Source: Pseudarthrobacter sp. GA104 (GTDB taxonomy: Bacteria; Actinomycetota; Actinomycetes; Actinomycetales; Micrococcaceae). Taken from it: a DNA stretch of 64,000 nucleotides. Positions 19,154 to 26,021 of the stretch are shown here, piece by piece. Under the pieces are notes generated by a model. It did no database searches, was not told the origin of the DNA, and saw only the letters and a program-made list of their open reading frames with translations. The position numbers and the translations under genes were made by a program. The stretch spans positions 1,984,001-2,048,000 of the forward strand of contig NZ_WOWL01000001.1 of NCBI RefSeq assembly GCF_009741265.1, read 5' to 3'. Each line of letters opens with the position of its first letter. Positions within the stretch are counted from its first letter, which is position 1.

Positions 19154-19266
19154 AAAACCGCGCGCGCAGGCGCCTCCCTCGTGACCAAGGACCCTGTTCG
19201 CTGGACGCTCCACAGGCAATGGTGAAAGCAAGCAGCAGTCACAACTACAGAAAGGGAGGTCCGGGC

Positions 19267-19518
19267 ATGATGTACGGATGGTACGGCGACGGGGGAATCG
19301 GCGGCTGGGTGGCCATGGCGCTAATGATGCTGCTGTTCTGGGGAGGCGTGGTGACGGTGGTCATCCTCCTGATCCGCGGCGGGCAGCCCGGCGCCTGGCG
19401 ATCCTACGGGCCCCCGCACGACGATCCTGAGCGGATCCTCAACGAACGCTTCGCACGGGGGGAGATTGACGCCACCGAGTTCAATGAACGCCGCGCCGTG
19501 CTGAGACGGAAACCGTGA
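19267..19518 (+). CDS. SHOCT-domain small membrane protein
   Basis: 83 aa from ATG 19267 with the strong site AAAGGGAGG. One transmembrane helix (about residues 13-36, WVAMALMMLLFWGGVVTVVILL) followed by a SHOCT domain (DPERILNERFARGEIDATEFNERRAVL). SHOCT proteins are short oligomerisation modules of unclear function. It overlaps the next gene by 4 bases (GTGA), so the two are probably made together. Confidence 0.85.
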   Translation: MMYGWYGDGGIGGWVAMALMMLLFWGGVVTVVILLIRGGQPGAWRSYGPPHDDPERILNERFARGEIDATEFNERRAVLRRKP

Positions 19519-20084
19519 AAACCCGGTCCCTCAGGGGGCAGGTCCTGCTCGGTATCCTCGCGGCCCTTGTCCTGACGGCCGCATCCATGACGGCCATAGT
19601 GTTCATGAACGGCGGGGTGGCACCGGGCGGTTACGGATTCCCTGGAACCTCCCGGTGCACTCCGCCCAGCCTCCCGGGCGCGGTCATCCATGTCACGGCA
19701 TCCGATATGGGAGGCCCCATGATGGGCGGCCGCGGGATGATGCGGCGCAGCATGCAGCTGACCGCCGACCGGTCCACCGTGACGCGCGGCGAGGTGTCCT
19801 TCCTGGTCACCAACGCCGGCAATATCCCTCATGAAATGATGATCATCCCGCTGGCGGACACCCAGGTCGCCGGAACCCGCCCGGTCGGCCGGGACGGGAA
19901 AATCGACGAGGCCGGCAGCTTGGCCGAGGCCGCCGCCACCTGCGCCGAAGGCGAGGGCAACGGAATCCTCCCGTCCGCTGCCGGATGGATCACCCTTGAC
20001 CTGAAGCCCGGAAGATATGAACTGTTCTGCAATCTGCCAGGCCACTACTGGGCCGGGATGTACACCCAGCTGACCGTCACCTAA
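19515..20084 (+). CDS. Membrane-anchored cupredoxin-like copper protein
   Basis: 189 aa, GTG start overlapping the SHOCT gene. N-terminal signal anchor (about residues 7-30). A Met/Gly-rich stretch (MGGPMMGGRGMMRRSM) is followed by a cupredoxin fold with type-1 copper ligands: His in NIPHEMM, then Cys, His and Met spaced C-x4-H-x4-M in LFCNLPGHYWAGM. Resembles sulfocyanin/plastocyanin-like proteins. Probably periplasmic-side or cell-surface electron carrier or copper binder. With SHOCT upstream, a metal-stress role is plausible. Confidence 0.85.
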   Translation: MKTRSLRGQVLLGILAALVLTAASMTAIVFMNGGVAPGGYGFPGTSRCTPPSLPGAVIHVTASDMGGPMMGGRGMMRRSMQLTADRSTVTRGEVSFLVTNAGNIPHEMMIIPLADTQVAGTRPVGRDGKIDEAGSLAEAAATCAEGEGNGILPSAAGWITLDLKPGRYELFCNLPGHYWAGMYTQLTVT

Positions 20085-20201
20085 ACCGGCAAACGGTCCC
20101 GCAGATGGCCGCACGTAACGGCGGCTGCGGGCGGTGACCGGAGCCGGCGGCACCCGGATCGGCGGCTATCGCGTGACCTGTAACCGCGTAAAGGAGGGCC
20201 T

Positions 20202-20858
20202 GTGAGCAGCGCCGAAGTCGATCACCTCGTCGTCGCCGCGACCAGCCTGGAACAGGGCGTGGCCTGGTGCGAGGCCACGCTCGGCATCACGCCCGGGCCG
20301 GGTGGCAAGCACCTGCTGATGGGCACGCACAACCGGGTGTTCAGCATCGCGTCGGCTGCGTTCCCGGGCGCGTACTTCGAGATCATCGCGATCGATCCGG
20401 AAGCTTCGCCGCCAGCGCGCCGGCGCTGGTTCGGCCTCGACGATCCGGCACTGCAGCAGCGCATCAGCGATGCACCGCGCCTGGTGCACCTGGTGGCGCG
20501 CACCCGCATGCTCGGCCTGCACCGAGAAGGTCTCGTCAATGTCGGGATCGACCCGGGGCAGCCGCTGGCCATGTCTCGCGAGACGCTGCAGGGGAGGCTG
20601 GCCTGGCGGATCCTGGTGCGCGACGACGGCGCATTGCAGCTCGGCGGCGCGTTGCCGACTCTGATCCAGTGGGACGGCACGCATCCCACCGCGCGCATGG
20701 CGACCAGCGGCGTCGCGCTGCGCGAGCTGCAGCTGGGCGGCCTGCCGCCGCCGGTGCGCCAGCTGCTGGCGCTGCCTGGCGTGGCATATGCCGCGGCCCC
20801 GGCGCTGCGCGCCGTGCTGTCCACGCCGCTGGGCGACGTGACCCTGGACACGGGCTGA
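20202..20858 (+). CDS. Glyoxalase-like (VOC) domain protein, foreign-looking codon use
   Basis: 218 aa from GTG 20202 with AAAGGAGG upstream. The opening EVDHLVVAATSLEQGVAWCEATLGITPGPGGKH is typical of the Glyoxalase_3/VOC family found mostly in proteobacteria. Substrate unknown. Codons are noticeably rich in GCG, CTG and CGC compared with the GCC/CTC-rich neighbours, which suggests acquisition from a proteobacterium (inference). It stands alone, followed by a GC-rich hairpin. Confidence 0.82.
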   Translation: MSSAEVDHLVVAATSLEQGVAWCEATLGITPGPGGKHLLMGTHNRVFSIASAAFPGAYFEIIAIDPEASPPARRRWFGLDDPALQQRISDAPRLVHLVARTRMLGLHREGLVNVGIDPGQPLAMSRETLQGRLAWRILVRDDGALQLGGALPTLIQWDGTHPTARMATSGVALRELQLGGLPPPVRQLLALPGVAYAAAPALRAVLSTPLGDVTLDTG

Positions 20859-20875
20859 CCACACCCCGTTACCAC

Positions 20876-20892
20876 CGCAGCCGGGCTGCGGC
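20876..20892 (+). terminator. GC-rich hairpin after the VOC gene
   Basis: CCGCAGC and GCTGCGG pair perfectly around a 3-base loop, 18 bp after the stop codon. There is no U tract. Confidence 0.5.
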
Positions 20893-20994
20893 GGGTCCTC
20901 AGCGAGCTCCACTCATCAGGGCTGCGTAGGCAATCCTGCCGGGCCCCGGAAGACGTCCCGCGTCGTTTCTTGACGCCGCGCTACGTCCTGTTGA

Positions 20995-21018
20995 GCGTTC
21001 GCGACCTTCCGTGAACGC
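20995..21018 (+). promoter_or_regulatory. Inverted repeat upstream of the ABC binding-protein gene
   Basis: GCGTTC and GAACGC form a perfect 6-bp inverted repeat with a 12-base spacer, 79 bp before the GTG start of the substrate-binding protein. Could be an operator or part of a leader. The rest of 20893-21096 shows no other clear structure and no gene. Confidence 0.3.
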
Positions 21019-21096
21019 CCGCTACGGGAATGATTGTGGCGCTGCCGGGTGCTCCGTAATCTCGTCTCAGCATCCGCCCCAGCAAAGGAATTCCCA

Positions 21097-22278
21097 GTGT
21101 CAGACCCATCGAACAAGAGCCCCCGGAGCCAGCCAGGCTCCACCCGCATCGTGGCCGGACAGTCCGCCGCTCCCAAGCGTTCCCTCGGCCAGAAGATCGG
21201 GATCGGCGCTGCGCTCCTCGCCCTGGTGGGCGGAGGTGCGGCCGTCGCCGCGGCGGTGAACAGCGGCGGCCCTCCCGCTGCCGTGCAGGAAACCGCCCCC
21301 TCCGGCAACCCCGCTGCCGAACTGAAGCTTGGCTACTTCGGCAACGTCACCCACGCCCCCGCCCTGGTGGGCGTCAGCCAGGGCTACATTGCCGGCGAAC
21401 TGGGCGACACCAAGCTCAGCACCCAGGTGTTCAACGCCGGGCCGGCAGCCATCGAGGCCCTGAACGCCGGCGCCATCGACGCCACCTACATCGGCCCCAA
21501 CCCCGCCATCAACTCGTACGTCAAGAGCGGCGGCGAGTCGATCAACATCATCGCCGGCGCTGCCGCCGGCGGCGCCCAGCTGGTGGTCAAGCCGGAGATC
21601 AACTCCGCGGCGGACCTCAAAGGCAAGACCCTCGCCTCCCCGCAGCTCGGCGGCACCCAGGACGTTGCCCTCCGCGCGTGGCTGGCCTCTCAGGGCTACA
21701 AGACGAACGTGGACGGCAGCGGCGACGTCGCCATCAACCCCACCGAGAACGCCCAGACCCTGAAACTGTTCCAGGACGGAAAGCTCGACGGCGCGTGGCT
21801 GCCTGAGCCCTGGGCCTCCCGCCTGGTGCTGACCGCCGGCGCGAAGGTCCTGGTGGACGAGAAGGACCTCTGGGACGGCTCGCTGTCCGGCAAGCCGGGC
21901 GAGTTCCCCACCACCATCCTGATCGTGAACCAGAAGTTTGCCGCAGACCACCCGGACACCGTGAAGGCTCTCCTGAAGGGCCATGTGAAGTCGGTCGAGT
22001 GGCTGAACGGGGCAGCCGACGGCGAGAAGGCCAGTGTCATCAACGCCGCACTCAGGGAAGCCGCCGGCGCCGAGCTGAAGGCCGACGTGATCGACCGGTC
22101 GCTGAAGAACATCGTGTTCACCGTGGATCCGCTGGCCGGAACCTACCAAAAGCTCCTGGCTGACGGGGTGACCGCCGGAACCACCAAGCAGGCGGACATC
22201 AACGGTATCTTCGACCTGCGGGCGCTCAACAGCGTGTCCGGCGAGAAGACCTCGGCCGCGGGGCTCGGCAAGGACTAG
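21097..22278 (+). CDS. ABC transporter substrate-binding protein (sulfonate/nitrate/taurine type), orphan
   Basis: 393 aa from GTG 21097, preceded by AAAGGAA. The upstream frame gives nonsense residues. A membrane anchor (about residues 29-50, LGQKIGIGAALLALVGGGAAVAAAV) is followed by an SsuA/NrtA-like fold: LKLGYFGNVTHAPALVGVSQGY, GPAAIEALNAGAIDATYIGPNP and AWLPEPWA. Binds small organosulfur or similar solutes outside the membrane. No permease or ATPase gene follows: the next gene is convergent. Either the rest of the transporter is elsewhere or it was lost. Confidence 0.88.
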   Translation: MSDPSNKSPRSQPGSTRIVAGQSAAPKRSLGQKIGIGAALLALVGGGAAVAAAVNSGGPPAAVQETAPSGNPAAELKLGYFGNVTHAPALVGVSQGYIAGELGDTKLSTQVFNAGPAAIEALNAGAIDATYIGPNPAINSYVKSGGESINIIAGAAAGGAQLVVKPEINSAADLKGKTLASPQLGGTQDVALRAWLASQGYKTNVDGSGDVAINPTENAQTLKLFQDGKLDGAWLPEPWASRLVLTAGAKVLVDEKDLWDGSLSGKPGEFPTTILIVNQKFAADHPDTVKALLKGHVKSVEWLNGAADGEKASVINAALREAAGAELKADVIDRSLKNIVFTVDPLAGTYQKLLADGVTAGTTKQADINGIFDLRALNSVSGEKTSAAGLGKD

Positions 22279-22291
22279 GTCCCCAGCCAAC

Positions 22292-22392
22292 ACGCTCGCT
22301 CACTTAATGCGCCATCCTGGCCAGCGCTCTCTCACTTTCCTTTAGAAAGTGAGAGAGCACTGGCCGTTTAAGCGCATTAAGTGAGAGAGCGT
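22292..22392. repeat. 32-bp-period repeats in a 101-nt mirror hairpin, locus C
   Basis: Plus-strand cores begin at 22295 (CTCGCTCACTT) and 22327 (CTCTCTCACTT); minus-strand cores begin at 22357 and 22389. Both pairs are exactly 32 bp apart. The two halves fold into an inner 21-bp stem (20 matches, 5-base loop 22340-22344) and an outer 20-bp stem (19 matches), separated by 7-base unpaired stretches. It lies between two convergent genes and could act as a two-way terminator. Confidence 0.92.
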
Positions 22393-22447
22393 CGCAGTCT
22401 GCAGGTATCAGTTAGGGATACTTGATCGGAGCAACCGATGATCCGGC

Positions 22448-23395
22448 CTAATCCTCCGCAGGCACCCCGTTCAGCTCAGCCCGGGTCGGCGGGTTTGCGC
22501 CGGGCCGGGACACCGTGACAGCGGCGGCCTTCGCTGCATGGGCCAGGAGTTCCTCCAGCCCCTCCGCCGGGAGTTCGCGCAGGTCCTTCCGGTTCTGGGC
22601 TCCGTCCAGGCCGCGGTCCACCAGGCCGGACAGGAGCGCGGCCATGAAGGAATCGCCCGCGCCCACGGTATCCGCCACCACAACCTTGGGAGCCGGCACC
22701 TGCGCCTCGCCCGCCCGGCACACCCCCCAGGGCCCTTCGGCGCCGCGCGTAACCACCACCATCGCCGGCCCCTCCTCCCCGCCAAGGGCCAGCCACTTGC
22801 GCGCCGATTCCAGCACATCCTGCCCTGGGTAGAGCCAGGCCAGGTCCTCATCCGAGGCCTTCACCACGTCGGCGAGGGACACGAACTTTTCCGCGTGGCG
22901 GCGGGCATAGTCAACATCGCTGATGATGCTGGGCCGGCAGTTGGGGTCGTAGCTGATGGTGGCGTGCGGGTGGGCGAATTCGACGGCGGCGAGCACCTCG
23001 GTGGCGCCCGGCGCCAGCATTGTTGCTATGGATCCCGTGTGCAGCAGGGTGGTTCCCTGCAGCATGAACGCGAGCCGGTCGGCGATGCCGGGGAGCTGCC
23101 AGGTGAGGTCGAACGTGTAGGTGGCGGCGCCGTCGTCGTCAATCAGTGCGGTGGCCACGCTGGTGGGCAGGTCATCCGGGCCCATGGGAAGCATCACGGA
23201 GCTGGCGCGCAGGTGCGCCGCGACGGAGTCACCGTAGGCGTCCCGGCCGTACCGCCCGATGAACTGCACCGGGTGGTCGAGGCGGGCCAGGCCCACTGCG
23301 ACATTCAGGGGGCTGCCGCCTACGTGGGCTTCGATTCCGGAGGCGCGCTGGACAACGTCAACGAGGCCTTCGCCAATAACTGTGAGCATGCTCAT
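22448..23395 (-). CDS. PfkB-family carbohydrate kinase (fructokinase-like)
   Basis: 315 aa. Starts LTVIGEGLVDVVQ and has the first PfkB block HVGGSPLNVAVGLARL and the C-terminal block VADTVGAGDSFMAALLSG, whose Asp is the catalytic base. Phosphorylates a sugar or sugar-like alcohol with ATP. Substrate specificity (fructose, ribose, other) cannot be fixed from sequence. No sugar transporter is adjacent. The alpha/beta hydrolase gene upstream on the same strand ends 33 bp before this start. Confidence 0.9.
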   Translation of the reverse strand: MSMLTVIGEGLVDVVQRASGIEAHVGGSPLNVAVGLARLDHPVQFIGRYGRDAYGDSVAAHLRASSVMLPMGPDDLPTSVATALIDDDGAATYTFDLTWQLPGIADRLAFMLQGTTLLHTGSIATMLAPGATEVLAAVEFAHPHATISYDPNCRPSIISDVDYARRHAEKFVSLADVVKASDEDLAWLYPGQDVLESARKWLALGGEEGPAMVVVTRGAEGPWGVCRAGEAQVPAPKVVVADTVGAGDSFMAALLSGLVDRGLDGAQNRKDLRELPAEGLEELLAHAAKAAAVTVSRPGANPPTRAELNGVPAED

Positions 23396-23428
23396 ACTCT
23401 GCCAGAGGAGAGGCCGGCCGGCACGTTG

Positions 23429-24250
23429 CTAAGCCCGATGACGCTCAGCCCAGTGCAGCAACTCCCCCACCAGCTCCCGGCACTTCGCGTACGCCTCCGT
23501 TGATGGATCGATCAGCGCGAAGTGGTCCCCCGGCACCATGACCAGCCGCGCGGGAGCCGGCCCGGACCTGGCCGCCTCCACATAGGACGCTGACATGCCC
23601 AGCGGCACGTCGGCGTCGTCCGTTGCATGCACGGCATAGACGGGGACGCTCAGCGGCAACGCGGCCATCGGGTCCGCGTACCTGTGCCGGCCGGGGAAGT
23701 CCGACGACGGCCCGCCCAGCAGGTTGGCCACGGCACCATCGCTGAGGTTCAGTTCCTCCGCTGCCGCGAGGTTGAGCACGCCGGACTGGCTGACCACGCC
23801 GGCGAGGCGGACGCCGTCGGGGCTGGCGCCGGCCTCGCGGTGCTCGGCCTCCAGCCCCAGGCGGCCCAGGCGGTCCCGGCCCGCCGCCCACACTGCGAGA
23901 TGCCCGCCGGCGGAATGGCCCAGCGCCACCACCTTGCCCAAATCCAGGGCGTGGGGCCCTGCGAGCTCCCGGAGCTTGTCGATGCCTGCAAGGATGTCCG
24001 AGAAGGTTTGCGGCCAGCCCCCGCCGTTGCCCGCCCGGCGATACTCGAGGTTCCACGCGGCGAACCCGTGCCCGGCAAGGTCCGCGGCCAGGGGCTCCCC
24101 CAGTTCGGCACCGTACTTCGACCGCCAGTAGCCGCCGTGGATCACCACCACCACGCCGCGGTGGGCCGCCCCTTTTGGCATTTCGGGAAGGAACAGTTCG
24201 CCCCACTGGCTGGGGTCCTCGCCGTAGTGGTACCTATGCCGCTTTGCCAT
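23429..24250 (-). CDS. Alpha/beta hydrolase (arylformamidase/esterase type)
   Basis: 273 aa from ATG 24250 (MAKRHRYHYGEDPSQW). An upstream in-frame start at 24298 adds unlikely residues. Oxyanion-hole motif HGGYW, nucleophile elbow GHSAGG (Ser in ALGHSAGGHL), Asp in HATDDADVPLG and His in PGDHFALI complete the triad. The HGGYW and GHSAGGHL motifs resemble the BNA7-like kynurenine formamidases, but no tryptophan genes are near, so the substrate is open. Confidence 0.87.
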   Translation of the reverse strand: MAKRHRYHYGEDPSQWGELFLPEMPKGAAHRGVVVVIHGGYWRSKYGAELGEPLAADLAGHGFAAWNLEYRRAGNGGGWPQTFSDILAGIDKLRELAGPHALDLGKVVALGHSAGGHLAVWAAGRDRLGRLGLEAEHREAGASPDGVRLAGVVSQSGVLNLAAAEELNLSDGAVANLLGGPSSDFPGRHRYADPMAALPLSVPVYAVHATDDADVPLGMSASYVEAARSGPAPARLVMVPGDHFALIDPSTEAYAKCRELVGELLHWAERHRA

Positions 24251-24327
24251 CTGCCGAGCGTACCGCGCAGTGCATTGCCGGGCCTCAACACAGGCCATTG
24301 CCGGACGGGCAGCACAGTGCCACTCTG

Positions 24328-24351
24328 GGTGGAACTTACCTCCGTTCCACC
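24328..24351 (+). promoter_or_regulatory. Inverted repeat upstream of the GYD gene
   Basis: GGTGGAAC and GTTCCACC pair perfectly with an 8-base spacer, ending 20 bp before the ATG of the GYD-domain gene. Likely an operator or a 5' leader hairpin. Confidence 0.4.
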
Positions 24352-24370
24352 GACCGAAAGGACCGGAAAA

Positions 24371-24697
24371 ATGCCGCTCTATCTGTCAAGGTTCAGCTAC
24401 ACGCCGGAGACCTGGGGCCGGTTGATCAACAACCCGGAAGACCGGCGGAAAGCTGCCCAGGCGTACATCGAATCGGTGGGCGGAAAGCTCCATGGATTCT
24501 GGTACGCCTTCGGCAGCCACGATGGCTACAACCTTTGGGAGGCGCCGGACAACGTGTCCATGGCGGCGGTGGCCCTGGCCATCAGCGGGGGCGGCGCCCT
24601 GAGTTCATTCGAAACCACGGTACTGATGAGCGTCGAGGAGACCATCGAAGCCCTGCAGAAGGCGGCCGAGATCAAATACCAGCCTCCGGGCGCCTGA
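24371..24697 (+). CDS. GYD-domain protein
   Basis: 108 aa from ATG 24371 with AAAGGA upstream. MPLYLSRFSYTPETWGRLINNPEDRR and the segment FGSHDGYNLWEAPDNVSMAAVALA are typical of the GYD family (PF08734), small cytoplasmic proteins of unknown function. Divergent from the alpha/beta hydrolase. Confidence 0.88.
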   Translation: MPLYLSRFSYTPETWGRLINNPEDRRKAAQAYIESVGGKLHGFWYAFGSHDGYNLWEAPDNVSMAAVALAISGGGALSSFETTVLMSVEETIEALQKAAEIKYQPPGA

Positions 24698-24724
24698 GGA
24701 CCCCACCGGGCACGCCTCCCCTTC

Positions 24725-24784
24725 ATCGAGTGCTCCGTACCGGCCCTTTTGGCGCGTGAAAACGGCAGGTACGGAGCAGTCGAT
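24725..24784. repeat. Long intergenic inverted repeat
   Basis: Arms ATCGAGTGCTCCGTACC (24725-24741) and GGTACGGAGCAGTCGAT (24768-24784) pair at 16 of 17 positions around a 26-base loop containing CCCTTTTGG and GAAAACGG. Sits between two same-strand genes. It could be a terminator or a dispersed palindromic element. Confidence 0.6.
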
Positions 24785-24871
24785 GGAATCGCAAGCCGGC
24801 GCCGGGCAACGCGGTGAAGGAGCGACGGCGGTGCGCGGATCACGGCCGGGCCTCCGCCGTAAGCTGGAACC

Positions 24872-25978
24872 ATGCCGAGTCATTGGGACAGCCTGGATGC
24901 GAGCCTCCGCGAATCCGTGGAGCAGAACGTGGAGATCTATGAGCGGGTCCGCCCTGCCCTGAAGCTGGTCACCCGGGATGTCCTGCTGACGCTTCGGGAC
25001 ATGCTCAAGGACTCCGAGGTCACGCCGCTGTTCGTCACGGGCCGCACCAAGACCGTGGAATCGTTCAAGGAGAAGATCTCCCGGATCGAGCAACCCCTGG
25101 AGCCGGGCGCGCCCCCTGTCCTCAAGTTCCCTGACCCGTTCCGGACCCTGAATGACATGGTGGGCATCCGGGTGATCACCAAGCTGCCCGCAGAGAATGC
25201 CCTGGTGGCCAACATCATCAAGCACCAGCGGCAGCTCTTCGATTGCCGCGGGGACCGGGAAAAGGACATCGGCTCCATCGAATCGGGCACCTACGGGTAC
25301 TCCAGCCGGCACCTGATCCTGCGCACCATCCAGAACGAGGCCGTCAAGGAGTACCAGTCGGTCTTCAACCCGGATGCCGTGCCCAACGGCAGCTACTTCT
25401 TCGAATGCCAGATCCGCACCATTTTCGCCCACGCGTGGAGCGAGATCGAGCATGATATCCGTTTCAAGGCCGAGGACCCGCGGGCCTGGACACCCCACTT
25501 CGACCGGCAGTTCACGGCCACGGCCGCCATGCTGGAAACAGTGGAGACCGCCTTCGCCGACCTGCACGAGCGCTACGAGGAAGTCCGCGGTTTCTGGGAT
25601 GCCGACGGCGAAGGGGCGGCACCGCTGACGCCCAACCGCATCCGCGACGTGTGGCGCACGCTGCTTCCCCACGTTGACCGCAAAGTGGACGATGACTGGG
25701 GCTGGGCCGCGGAACTCCTGGCAGCCCATGGCCTGAACCAGACCATGCAGCTGGCCGGGCTGCTGAGCGCCAACCGGATCACCGAGGTCCGCAAGGCACT
25801 GGACCACCGCTACTCCCCCGGTCCCGACCGGCTGCTCGACGACCTGCTGCTATGGCAGTACGGCACCAGGCACATTGACCTCACGGCAGAGGCGGCCGAG
25901 GCCGTCCCGCACCCCCGGCGCGACAGCCTGATGCGGCGCCTGAGGCAGATCGAGCGCTACCGGCTCACCAAGAAGTAG
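24872..25978 (+). CDS. RelA/SpoT-domain (p)ppGpp synthetase, single-domain type with C-terminal extension
   Basis: 368 aa. Residues ~55-200 carry the complete synthetase set: GRTKTVESFKEK (58-68), NDMVGIRV with Mg-binding Asp95, YGYSSRH (141-147) and the catalytic FECQIRTIFAHAWSEIEHD (177-195, Glu178, Arg182, His187). No HD hydrolase, TGS or ACT domain, so it is a small alarmone synthetase rather than Rel. About 130 extra C-terminal helical residues are not assigned. Some such proteins are toxins (ToxSAS), but no obvious antitoxin gene lies next to it. Confidence 0.85.
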   Translation: MPSHWDSLDASLRESVEQNVEIYERVRPALKLVTRDVLLTLRDMLKDSEVTPLFVTGRTKTVESFKEKISRIEQPLEPGAPPVLKFPDPFRTLNDMVGIRVITKLPAENALVANIIKHQRQLFDCRGDREKDIGSIESGTYGYSSRHLILRTIQNEAVKEYQSVFNPDAVPNGSYFFECQIRTIFAHAWSEIEHDIRFKAEDPRAWTPHFDRQFTATAAMLETVETAFADLHERYEEVRGFWDADGEGAAPLTPNRIRDVWRTLLPHVDRKVDDDWGWAAELLAAHGLNQTMQLAGLLSANRITEVRKALDHRYSPGPDRLLDDLLLWQYGTRHIDLTAEAAEAVPHPRRDSLMRRLRQIERYRLTKK

Positions 25979-25996
25979 GGCTCGGCGCTCACTGGG

Positions 25997-26012
25997 ACCC
26001 CCGCGCAGGGGT
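25997..26012. terminator. Short hairpin between convergent genes
   Basis: ACCCC and GGGGT pair around a 6-base loop followed by TT, in the 43-bp gap between the alarmone synthetase and the LacI gene, which converge here. Weak, but well placed for both directions. Confidence 0.4.
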
Positions 26013-26021
26013 TTGCGCAGC

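Noticed and set aside
23627..24370. Long plus-strand N-terminal extension of the GYD protein
   Set aside because: It runs antisense through the alpha/beta hydrolase; the ATG at 24371 with AAAGGA and family length is the proper start.
24872..25978. Alarmone synthetase as a toxin-antitoxin pair with the GYD gene
   Set aside because: 174 bp and a hairpin separate the genes, and GYD proteins are not known antitoxins.
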